From: an uncultured Ulvibacter sp.
Lineage (GTDB): Bacteria > Bacteroidota > Bacteroidia > Flavobacteriales > Flavobacteriaceae
NCBI GenBank assembly: GCA_938041335.1
Contig: CALIAF010000021.1
Location: 62,001 to 126,000 of the forward strand
Length of the DNA stretch: 64,000 bases
Direction: 5' to 3'
The notes under the pieces are model-generated. The model had not been told where the DNA came from, did no database searches, and saw nothing but the letters and a program-made list of their open reading frames with translations. Below are positions 57,330 to 64,000 of the stretch, in pieces. A program made the translations under genes and the position numbers. Positions within the stretch are counted from its first letter, which is position 1. The number at the start of each line of letters is the position of its first letter.

Positions 57330-58196
57330 ATGAGCGCAAAAGGAATCTTAATTCCCATTGGTGGTAACGAAGACAAGGGCACAGAAGTGAGCGAAATGCA
57401 CACGCTAGAATTTATTGAAGAAGGCATATTAGCCCGAGTAGTAAAGGAAGCCGGTGGTGTGGATGCTGAGATATTAATTGTCCCTACGGCATCCAGTATA
57501 CCTGAAGAAGTAGGTGAAAACTATCTAGATGCTTTTGGAAAATTAGGTTGTAAAAACCTTTTTGTCATGGACATTAGAACTCGTGAAGATTCTGATAATG
57601 AAGATTATTTAAAGCGAATGAGAACGGCAGCCTGCGTTATGTTTTCTGGCGGTGATCAATCTAAGATTACTAAAAAAATAGGCGGGACAAAGATGCATGA
57701 CATTATGCTCAAGCGTTACAAAGAAGAAAAATTTGTGATCGCCGGTACAAGTGCGGGTGCCATGTGCATGAGCCACGAAATGATTACGGGCGGCAGTAGT
57801 CAGGAAAGTTTTATTAAAGGTGCTGTAGGCATGGGTATTGGGATGAGTTTTATTCCAGAATTAATTATTGATAGTCACTTTATACGTCGTGGACGTTTTG
57901 GGCGTATGGCAGAAGCTGTTGCAAAATTTCCAACCTTAATTGGAGTTGGATTAGCAGAAGATACCGGACTTATTATCAAGAATGGGAAATTTGAAGTTTT
58001 AGGATCTGGCATGGTAATATTATTTAACGCCAAAAAAGCGAAACACAATAACCACGCATTATTAGAAGAAGGAACGTCTATGTCTCTAGTAAATCTAAAG
58101 ACACACATTCTAGCTAGTGGAGACCGTTTTAATTTAACAAAGAAAACAGTAAAAGTGAATCCTAAGGCTTTGCCAGTTACTTCGGTACAATTATAA
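57330..58196 (+). CDS. cphB: Cyanophycinase CphB
   Basis: A 288-aa serine hydrolase (peptidase S51) that cuts cyanophycin into beta-Asp-Arg dipeptides. The nucleophile is S141 in AGTSAGAM; MSAKGILIPIGGNEDKG and MFSGGDQSKI are typical. No signal peptide, so it acts in the cytoplasm on internal stores. The ATG at 57330 is chosen because the earlier frame contains the promoter. Convergent with the isoaspartyl peptidase gene and divided from it by a strong hairpin. Confidence 0.94.
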   Translation: MSAKGILIPIGGNEDKGTEVSEMHTLEFIEEGILARVVKEAGGVDAEILIVPTASSIPEEVGENYLDAFGKLGCKNLFVMDIRTREDSDNEDYLKRMRTAACVMFSGGDQSKITKKIGGTKMHDIMLKRYKEEKFVIAGTSAGAMCMSHEMITGGSSQESFIKGAVGMGIGMSFIPELIIDSHFIRRGRFGRMAEAVAKFPTLIGVGLAEDTGLIIKNGKFEVLGSGMVILFNAKKAKHNNHALLEEGTSMSLVNLKTHILASGDRFNLTKKTVKVNPKALPVTSVQL

Positions 58197-58219
58197 ATAA
58201 GAATCTCAGGTTCCTGAGT

Positions 58220-58260
58220 AATTCATAAAAAAGCGCCAAAAGGCGCTTTTTTTATGAATT
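58220..58260. terminator. Bidirectional terminator between cphB and the isoaspartyl peptidase
   Basis: GCGCC/GGCGC core with loop AAAA, flanked by A6 and T7 and by further ATTCAT/ATGAAT pairing. It can stop both convergent genes. Confidence 0.85.
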
Positions 58261-58281
58261 GTATCGAAGGACCGGATTTAT

Positions 58282-59214
58282 TTACTCCTTATAAATCTTA
58301 ACCCCTGTATCACCATTTGATATTTTAAAAGCACGATACATGCCTTCGGTATTAAAAGGCATCGTGATGTTTCCTTTAGTGTCAACTGCTATTAAACCTC
58401 CGTCTCCACCAATTTTTACTATTCTATTTTGGATGACTTCTTTTGCGGCAGCTTCAAGAGACAAGCCTTTATATTCCATCAAACAACTTACATCATAAGC
58501 CACTACACCTCTAATGAAAAACTCGCCGCTACCTGTGCAACTTACAGCACATGTTTGATTATTAGCATAGGTCCCTGCACCAATCATTGGGCTATCTCCT
58601 ACACGCCCCCATTTTTTATTAGTCATTCCGCCCGTAGATGTTGCCGCTGCAATGTTTCCATGTACATCTAAAGCAACAGCCCCTACGGTTCCAAATTTAC
58701 CCTCCTTTTTAACCGAGTGATCCAATTGAAATGTATCACTATCCTTTATGTTTTGCCATTGTTGGTATCGCACAGCATCATAAAAATAATCTGGGTCCTC
58801 TAAACTGTATCCATTCTTTGCTGCAAATTGCAAAGCTCCTTCTCCAGCTAGAAAAACGTGATCGCTTTTTTCCATGATATCTCGTGACAACGAAATCGGG
58901 TTCTTAATTCCGGAGATTAATGAAACCGCTCCTGCTTCTAGATTTTTACCATCCATTATGGCAGCATCCATTTCATGAGTTCCCGTGTGTGTAAAGACCG
59001 CTCCTTTTCCCGCATTAAATAACGGCGAATCTTCTAACATCACTACGGCTGCTTCAACTGCATCTAGTGCAGTCCCATTTTCTTCAAGCACTTTAGAACC
59101 TGCATTTAATGCAGTCTGTAAAGCCTCTTTATACTTGGCCTCAAGGGCTTCTGTCATGAGTCCTTTTACTAAGGTTCCGGCGCCGCCGTGAATTGCAATG
59201 GAGTAGTTTTTCAT
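58282..59214 (-). CDS. iaaA: Isoaspartyl peptidase / L-asparaginase
   Basis: A 310-aa Ntn hydrolase without signal peptide. The autoprocessing site is GKFGTVGAVALD with nucleophile T176; IHGGAGTL and GRVGDSPMIGAGTY are characteristic. This family hydrolyses isoaspartyl dipeptides, and next to cphA and cphB it should split beta-Asp-Arg from cyanophycin into Asp and Arg. It is related to, but distinct from, the glycosylasparaginase at 47528-48526, which is exported and has a different leader. Confidence 0.93.
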   Translation of the reverse strand: MKNYSIAIHGGAGTLVKGLMTEALEAKYKEALQTALNAGSKVLEENGTALDAVEAAVVMLEDSPLFNAGKGAVFTHTGTHEMDAAIMDGKNLEAGAVSLISGIKNPISLSRDIMEKSDHVFLAGEGALQFAAKNGYSLEDPDYFYDAVRYQQWQNIKDSDTFQLDHSVKKEGKFGTVGAVALDVHGNIAAATSTGGMTNKKWGRVGDSPMIGAGTYANNQTCAVSCTGSGEFFIRGVVAYDVSCLMEYKGLSLEAAAKEVIQNRIVKIGGDGGLIAVDTKGNITMPFNTEGMYRAFKISNGDTGVKIYKE

Positions 59215-59516
59215 AGTTAAAATTTCAGAAGGGAAAATTACGGATTGTAAAAAGATTACCCTTGTAATATCTAAAATTAATTACTTCATTTTTACAACAA
59301 ATATCACCCAAAGGGGTGACTCAACTAAAATAGCTGCAGTGTAAAACCCTCTTGAGTTCAATGGCCTATTCAACATAGATTGATTTGTTCACTAAAAAAA
59401 CCGTTCGTTCACTAGAAATAGTGCAATAATCATCATCCTTCATATATCTTTTACACAGAACATGTTCAGTTTTAAGTGTAAAACTCTTAAATTGTTTCAG
59501 CATTAATCACCAACTA
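59215..59516. promoter_or_regulatory. Divergent control region of iaaA and the hybrid regulator
   Basis: A 302-bp gap without a gene. It holds a small TCACCC/GGGTGA hairpin near 59308-59323 and two direct copies of GTTCACTA (59387-59394 and 59407-59414) spaced 20 bp, about two helical turns. The repeats could be a regulator site for the gene at 59517; no clear promoter boxes were identified. Confidence 0.4.
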
Positions 59517-62500
59517 TTGAGATACTTACACACGCTTTTATTTCTACTTATTATTACTAGTATTTTAACTAGTTATGGACAACAAAGACGTTTTGGGCAT
59601 TATGGCTTACAGGAGGGATTACCCCAAGAAACAATTTTGTGTATAGATAACGATAGTAATGATTTTTTATGGTTTGGTACTAGTGATGGAACAGTACGCT
59701 TTGATGGCACTAATTTTTATGTACCTCCAGCAGATAAAAACACAGGCCTAGATCTTTCTGGCTGGCGAGTAGGCGCCATACTTGTCGATAATAATACAGT
59801 ATACAGCGGCACAGGACAAAAGGGTGTTCTAGCCTACCATACCTTAACAAACAAAACCACCGCAATAGGCTTACCCAATAGTAATTGTAGTGCCTTAACA
59901 AAAATTAAAGAAGGTATTCTCATTGGCTACTACAATCAAGGTATCGGGCAATTAGATTCCCTCGGAAATTTTAAAATTTTGAATTTTGGAGACACCATTA
60001 TTAAAAACAGTGTCGCACTAATACAATATCAAGCTCATATTTATGTGGGTACAGATCAAGGAGAATTTTACCGTTTTTCTACCCAGCAGATTTCCGAAGA
60101 AAAAGAAATTACACCAGAGAAAATAAAGACATTTAATGGCAGTGTTAATGGTTTGATACTTAAAGATGATGAACTATATATAGCATCAAGTCAAGGCCTT
60201 TTTAATTATAATAATGGAGACATCCTGCCAGTGACAATTACAACTATTGATAATATAGAAGCATCTTTTGACGTAAGAGACGTTGTGGTCATAAAAGCCA
60301 AAACATTTATCGCAACCTCACAAGGTTTGCTTGAAGGCGAATGGATTACAAAAAACAGATTTAATTTTAAAAAACGATACACTGCAAACGTTAAGTATGA
60401 TCCTTTTACCATAAATGGTAGTAGTATTAATGATATACATCTTCATAATAATGTTTTAAGCATTGGGGTTATGTCATTAGATCTTACAACAATTAAAACA
60501 CAGCAGGTTTTTAAAAATGTACTAACAAAATACAATTTAGGGAACCCTTCTGTATTTGCGGTATTAGAAACGGAAAGTCAATTATGGGTGGGGTCTTCTA
60601 GCGGCTTAGTAATCATAGATAAGAGCAGTGAGAAATTTACAATCTTAAAAAATATTAAGTCAAGGTCAATTGTAGACGATGGCAAGGGGAATATCTGGGT
60701 TGGTTCTGGAAAAAGAATCTATGTATTTCCTACAAAAAAATTTGACTATGACACGCCCGTCAATATTAATGTAAACAAAATTAATACAAACAACTTTACA
60801 TTATCAAACCTCCATATTAGAAACATCTACAATGACCGCCAAGGTAAGTTATGGGTCGTAACATTTAAAGATGGAGTTTATGCTTTTAACGGGAATGTTG
60901 CAAATCAAGAATTTACCTTTGATGCTATTGTTACCAACGAGAAATTATCAAAGCTGCCCTCTCCATTTGCACTAGACATTAATCAAGACTTTAATAACAA
61001 TTACTGGATTACTACACAAAAAGGATTGAGTAAAATGACACTTGATGAGAACGGCAATACTACTTTTCAAAATTATTATGAGCAAGACGGTCTAGCTGCC
61101 AGTGGGGTTTTAAGCACACTTATTGACCATAAAGGCAAGCTATGGGTTGCTACAAGAAAAGGTGTTAGTGTTTATAATGAAAACACAGATGCTTTTACAT
61201 CTTACAAAAAGAGAGATGGATTATCTAATGCATTTGTGTATCATATTCTAGAGGATGATGACCATAACCTTTGGCTCTCCACAAATGGCGGCTTATTTTT
61301 ATTTGACAGACAGTTTAATACATTTGCAAATTATACCCCAAAAGATGGTGTGCAAAGTACCGAGTTTAACTTAGGCGCTAGGTTTAAAAATAAAGAAGGC
61401 GATTTATACTTTGGTGGGATTGCTGGACTTAATAAGTTCAACCCAAAAGAAGTAGCTTCTTTAGATAAAGAAAGCACCATACAATTTACTCAGTTTAAAA
61501 GCAACCAAGAACATATTGAAAACACAAATAGTAAAACTACAGTCTTAAAAGTACCTCATGATGTGTTTCCGCTAAATATTTCATTTGCAGCCATGGACTT
61601 TCGTCCTTCAAAAAACATAGAATATCAATATCGCCTCTCTTCTGAAAACCAGCAATGGAATCGCTTAGGAGATAAAAATGAAGTGCAATTTTTATCACTC
61701 CCATCTGGCACGCACAAACTAGAGATTCAAGGAATATCTCGTGGTAGGCCTTGGGCACAAGAACCATTAACGCTAGACCTTACAATAACACCTCCTTGGT
61801 ACAAAAGCACTATAGCATATTTGGGGTATTTATTATTATTTCTAGCGGGTGTATATTTATACTATAAAATTGCATTGCAAAGAAAACTAGCAGGACAAGA
61901 GGCAAAACGTCTTCAAGATCTTGACGATTTAAAATCGAGATTCATCACAAATATTACACACGAGTTTAGAACACCACTCACTATTATTCTAGGGTATGTA
62001 GACACGTTGAAATCAAAACTTACTGATAAAAATTCTGAAACAGAAGACCTTAAAACCATAGAACAAAATAGCGAAAACCTTCTTGGCTTAGTAAACCAAA
62101 TGCTTGACCTTGCAAAACTCGAGCAAGGGAGACTTGACATCGCATACACAAAAGCAGATGTGTCAAAATTTACAAATTACGTAGCCCAAAGTTTTGAGAG
62201 TTTAGCAGAAGACAAAGAAGTTGCCCTTCGGTATATATCAAAAATTGAAGATCCCGTACTTGATTTTGATGCAGAAAAATTACGTCAGATTTTAACAAAC
62301 TTAGTGAGTAACGCTATAAAATTTACTGAAAAAGGCCAGAAGGTAACGGTCACGCTGTCAGAAATAAACGCTAAGTTTCAAATTACTGTAGCAGATACTG
62401 GAGCCGGTATTCCAGAAGAAGATGTCGCACAAATATTTGATCGTTTTTATCAAGTACAAAATAATAGTTTTAAGGTATCGCAAGGCACAGGTATAGGCTT

Positions 62501-63455
62501 AGCACTCACAAAAGAGCTTGTACAATTATTAGATGGAACAATAACGGCGCAATCTAAACTAGGAGAAGGAACCACATTTAGGGTACAATTACCTATTACA
62601 AGAATAGCAATAGACAAAGATGTAGATGCGAGCATATCTACTATTGCTAATCAAGGAATTCAAGTTCCTGCGGCCAAGAGTGTTGTTATTGATCAAGATG
62701 CTCCCACTGTTTTAATAGTAGAAGACAATAAAGACATGTCTAGATACATTAGCTCATGTTTGCAAGACAGTTTTAAGGTGACCACTGCTTTTAATGGTCA
62801 AAAAGGATTTGATAAAGCAACTAAAGAAACACCAGATATTATAATCAGCGATGTGATGATGCCGGTAATGGATGGATTTGAAATGACTCAAAAACTCCAA
62901 TCTCAAGAAGCTACTAATCATATTCCTATAGTACTACTCACCTCAAAAGCATTACAAGAAGACAAACTAGAAGGATTAGAAAGTGGTGCAGATGCATATT
63001 TAACAAAGCCTTTTCAAAAAGCCGAACTACTCCTTCGCATCCACAAACTAATAGAAAAAAGAAAGACCTTACAAAAGCGTTATCAAATCGCTACGGTCCT
63101 TCTTGAAAAGAAACAAGACAAAAAACCAATTGCAGACAAGAATATCTTGTTCTTAAATAAGGCCATTAGTTCTATTCATGATAACTTAGCAGACACTAGC
63201 TTTAATTCTGAAATGTTATCTCGTGAACTCGCTTTAAGTGATTCACAATTGTACCGTAAATTAAAAGCAATCACAAATACCTCAACCGCAATTTTTATTA
63301 GAAAAGTTCGCCTAGAAAAAGCGAAAGAATTATTAGAAACTACCACAAAAAACGTTTCAGAAATTGCTTATGAAACAGGTTTTAATGACCCAAACTGGTT
63401 TGGTAAAGTATTTAAAGAATCTTTTGACGTCTCTCCTTCTCAAATAAGAAAATAG
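59517..63455 (+). CDS. Hybrid two-component system regulator (sensor, kinase, receiver and AraC domain)
   Basis: A 1312-aa one-protein signalling system of the Bacteroidota HTCS class. Order: signal peptide (1-21), a large periplasmic sensor of reg_prop beta-propeller repeats (about 25-650; GLPQETILCI, GSGKRIYVFP, GLSNAFVYHILEDDDHNLWLSTNGGLFLF), Y_Y_Y domain (about 690-760), membrane helix (about 762-784), histidine kinase (H815 in THEFRTPL; NLVSNAIKFTEKG; GTGIGLAL), receiver (phosphoacceptor D1112), and AraC-type HTH (about 1200-1312; VSEIAYETGFNDPNWFGKVFKE). Start codon is TTG; no in-frame ATG precedes it. HTCS proteins normally sense oligosaccharides and control nearby carbohydrate genes; the target here is probably just to the right. 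Confidence 0.94.
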   Translation: MRYLHTLLFLLIITSILTSYGQQRRFGHYGLQEGLPQETILCIDNDSNDFLWFGTSDGTVRFDGTNFYVPPADKNTGLDLSGWRVGAILVDNNTVYSGTGQKGVLAYHTLTNKTTAIGLPNSNCSALTKIKEGILIGYYNQGIGQLDSLGNFKILNFGDTIIKNSVALIQYQAHIYVGTDQGEFYRFSTQQISEEKEITPEKIKTFNGSVNGLILKDDELYIASSQGLFNYNNGDILPVTITTIDNIEASFDVRDVVVIKAKTFIATSQGLLEGEWITKNRFNFKKRYTANVKYDPFTINGSSINDIHLHNNVLSIGVMSLDLTTIKTQQVFKNVLTKYNLGNPSVFAVLETESQLWVGSSSGLVIIDKSSEKFTILKNIKSRSIVDDGKGNIWVGSGKRIYVFPTKKFDYDTPVNINVNKINTNNFTLSNLHIRNIYNDRQGKLWVVTFKDGVYAFNGNVANQEFTFDAIVTNEKLSKLPSPFALDINQDFNNNYWITTQKGLSKMTLDENGNTTFQNYYEQDGLAASGVLSTLIDHKGKLWVATRKGVSVYNENTDAFTSYKKRDGLSNAFVYHILEDDDHNLWLSTNGGLFLFDRQFNTFANYTPKDGVQSTEFNLGARFKNKEGDLYFGGIAGLNKFNPKEVASLDKESTIQFTQFKSNQEHIENTNSKTTVLKVPHDVFPLNISFAAMDFRPSKNIEYQYRLSSENQQWNRLGDKNEVQFLSLPSGTHKLEIQGISRGRPWAQEPLTLDLTITPPWYKSTIAYLGYLLLFLAGVYLYYKIALQRKLAGQEAKRLQDLDDLKSRFITNITHEFRTPLTIILGYVDTLKSKLTDKNSETEDLKTIEQNSENLLGLVNQMLDLAKLEQGRLDIAYTKADVSKFTNYVAQSFESLAEDKEVALRYISKIEDPVLDFDAEKLRQILTNLVSNAIKFTEKGQKVTVTLSEINAKFQITVADTGAGIPEEDVAQIFDRFYQVQNNSFKVSQGTGIGLALTKELVQLLDGTITAQSKLGEGTTFRVQLPITRIAIDKDVDASISTIANQGIQVPAAKSVVIDQDAPTVLIVEDNKDMSRYISSCLQDSFKVTTAFNGQKGFDKATKETPDIIISDVMMPVMDGFEMTQKLQSQEATNHIPIVLLTSKALQEDKLEGLESGADAYLTKPFQKAELLLRIHKLIEKRKTLQKRYQIATVLLEKKQDKKPIADKNILFLNKAISSIHDNLADTSFNSEMLSRELALSDSQLYRKLKAITNTSTAIFIRKVRLEKAKELLETTTKNVSEIAYETGFNDPNWFGKVFKESFDVSPSQIRK

Positions 63456-63479
63456 CCTATTTACAGTACTTCAACACGG

Positions 63480-63551
63480 TTTTGAAATAATACTACCATG
63501 CTAAAAAGGAGTTTTTGCAGAAATACTACCCCTTTTTGAAATAATACTACC
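63480..63551 (+). promoter_or_regulatory. Operator-like direct repeats after the hybrid regulator
   Basis: An 18-bp sequence TTTTGAAATAATACTACC occurs at 63480-63497 and again unchanged at 63534-63551. The last nine bases, AATACTACC, occur a third time at 63522-63530. The spacings (33 and 21 bp) are close to whole helical turns, as expected for an AraC-type regulator bound to one face of DNA. They lie directly upstream of the small exported protein. Confidence 0.6.
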
Positions 63552-63609
63552 CTACTACATTTAGCATTCGCACTAGTTTTGTTTTCGTATTAAAACTAAA
63601 TAATTTATT

Positions 63610-63804
63610 ATGAAAACTTCAACCTTTTTAATCGCTTTACTAGCATTAAACTCTGGCGTATTAGCCGGACAAATCTCTAACCTAATTGGTGGTATATCAC
63701 CTTTAATAATTGGAGCGAGCGAACTTGTTCTTGTTGGTGGGTATTTTGCACATTCCATTATTAAAGACGTGCGTAGACCCTTTGATGTAGACATTAAAAT
63801 GTGA
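63610..63804 (+). CDS. Small exported or membrane protein
   Basis: A 64-aa protein beginning MKTSTFLIALLALNSGVLAG, a likely signal or anchor, followed by a second hydrophobic stretch (ISPLIIGASELVLVGGYFAHSI) and a basic C-terminus. No family recognised. A -7-like TAGTTTTG (63574-63581) and the AATACTACC boxes lie upstream, so it seems to be a controlled gene. A hairpin at 63912-63941 follows. The opposite-strand frame over the same bases is judged not to be real. Confidence 0.65.
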   Translation: MKTSTFLIALLALNSGVLAGQISNLIGGISPLIIGASELVLVGGYFAHSIIKDVRRPFDVDIKM

Positions 63805-63911
63805 ACCCATTAATAGCTTAAAAAAATTACTGAAGCCCCCAATTTCAGTAGTGATACAAACCCCTTTTTTTGCTCCCAAAGCTCAAATCGATACCAAATC
63901 TTAACCTACAA

Positions 63912-63941
63912 TGTGCTCCATAGCTAAAGCTATGGAGCACA
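63912..63941 (+). terminator. Hairpin after the small exported gene
   Basis: A 13-bp perfect stem, TGTGCTCCATAGC and its complement, closes on a TAAA loop and is followed by a T-rich stretch (GCTTTGGTTTTATT). It may terminate the 64-aa gene; it could also be a dispersed palindrome. Confidence 0.55.
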
Positions 63942-63975
63942 GCTTTGGTTTTATTAATATCACATTTCAGAAATT

Positions 63976-64000
63976 ATGAAAAAAACACTACTCACATTTA
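63976..64000 (+). CDS. Partial gene, probable exported protein
   Basis: ATG at 63976 opens a frame, MKKTLLTF, that runs off the right edge. The sequence is a typical start of a flavobacterial signal peptide. Given the hybrid regulator on the left it may be the first gene of a carbohydrate-use locus, but no identity can be given. Confidence 0.5.

Noticed and set aside
63573-63794. A 73-aa minus-strand frame opposite the small exported gene
   Set aside because: No signal peptide or family; the plus-strand frame has promoter-like and operator-like sequence and a following hairpin.
1-64000. Search for CRISPR arrays, insertion sequences, prophage genes and rRNA
   Set aside because: No regularly spaced direct repeats with spacers, no transposase or phage proteins, and no rRNA-like sequence were found.

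Overview
The window is a chromosomal segment of a low-GC marine-type member of the Flavobacteriaceae (Bacteroidota). Supporting signs are SprA (type IX secretion and gliding), a protein with a type IX C-terminal sorting domain, the alternative complex III / cytochrome oxidase operon, a GH92 lipoprotein, a hybrid two-component system, and promoters of the Bacteroidota form TTTG-N18-20-TAnnTTTG. Genus cannot be fixed from the sequence; a Dokdonia-like organism is only a guess. I see no IS element, prophage, CRISPR array or rRNA. Coding density is high and most of the window is core genome.

Layout. 1-18.7 kb, all minus strand: ruvB-P450-queG, then maeB, then a two-gene insert (secreted metalloprotease plus FG-GAP protein), then ruvA-sprA-gcvH-vanZ-tonB. 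18.9-30.8 kb, minus: one respiratory operon actABCDEF-coxB-ctaD with a strong promoter at its head and a 24-bp hairpin at its end. 31-37 kb: small plus-strand genes (SPOR protein, PhyH-like dioxygenase) and the minus-strand rimP-nusA-infB operon, whose leader contains an intrinsic terminator. 37-40 kb: a stress protein, a lipoprotein, a membrane protein/XRE regulator pair, a hairpin-rich gap and tRNA-Gln. 40-46 kb: DUF2723 membrane protein, polysaccharide deacetylase, an atypical thioredoxin and a metallophosphoesterase. 46-54.3 kb: an apparent N-glycan use operon (GH92, glycosylasparaginase, sugar MFS) divergent from a TPR histidine kinase and LytTR response regulator. 54.5-59.2 kb: cyanophycin genes cphA, cphB and an isoaspartyl peptidase. 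59.5-64 kb: a giant hybrid two-component regulator followed by operator-like repeats and a small exported protein.

The genes worth a second look: (1) a heptanucleotide tandem repeat in the signal-peptide region of the metalloprotease puts the expected ATG out of frame; removing exactly one repeat restores a textbook signal peptide, so this looks like a phase-variable (currently OFF) secreted protease with a translationally coupled partner. (2) The 10-mer ATTTCCGAAG occurs 11 times by hand count, in genes and gaps and on both strands, far above expectation; its role is unknown. (3) A terminator sits inside the leader of the operon that encodes NusA. (4) Three helically phased AATACTACC boxes lie just after the hybrid regulator gene. 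(5) A perfect palindrome lies inside an insertion in a deacetylase gene.
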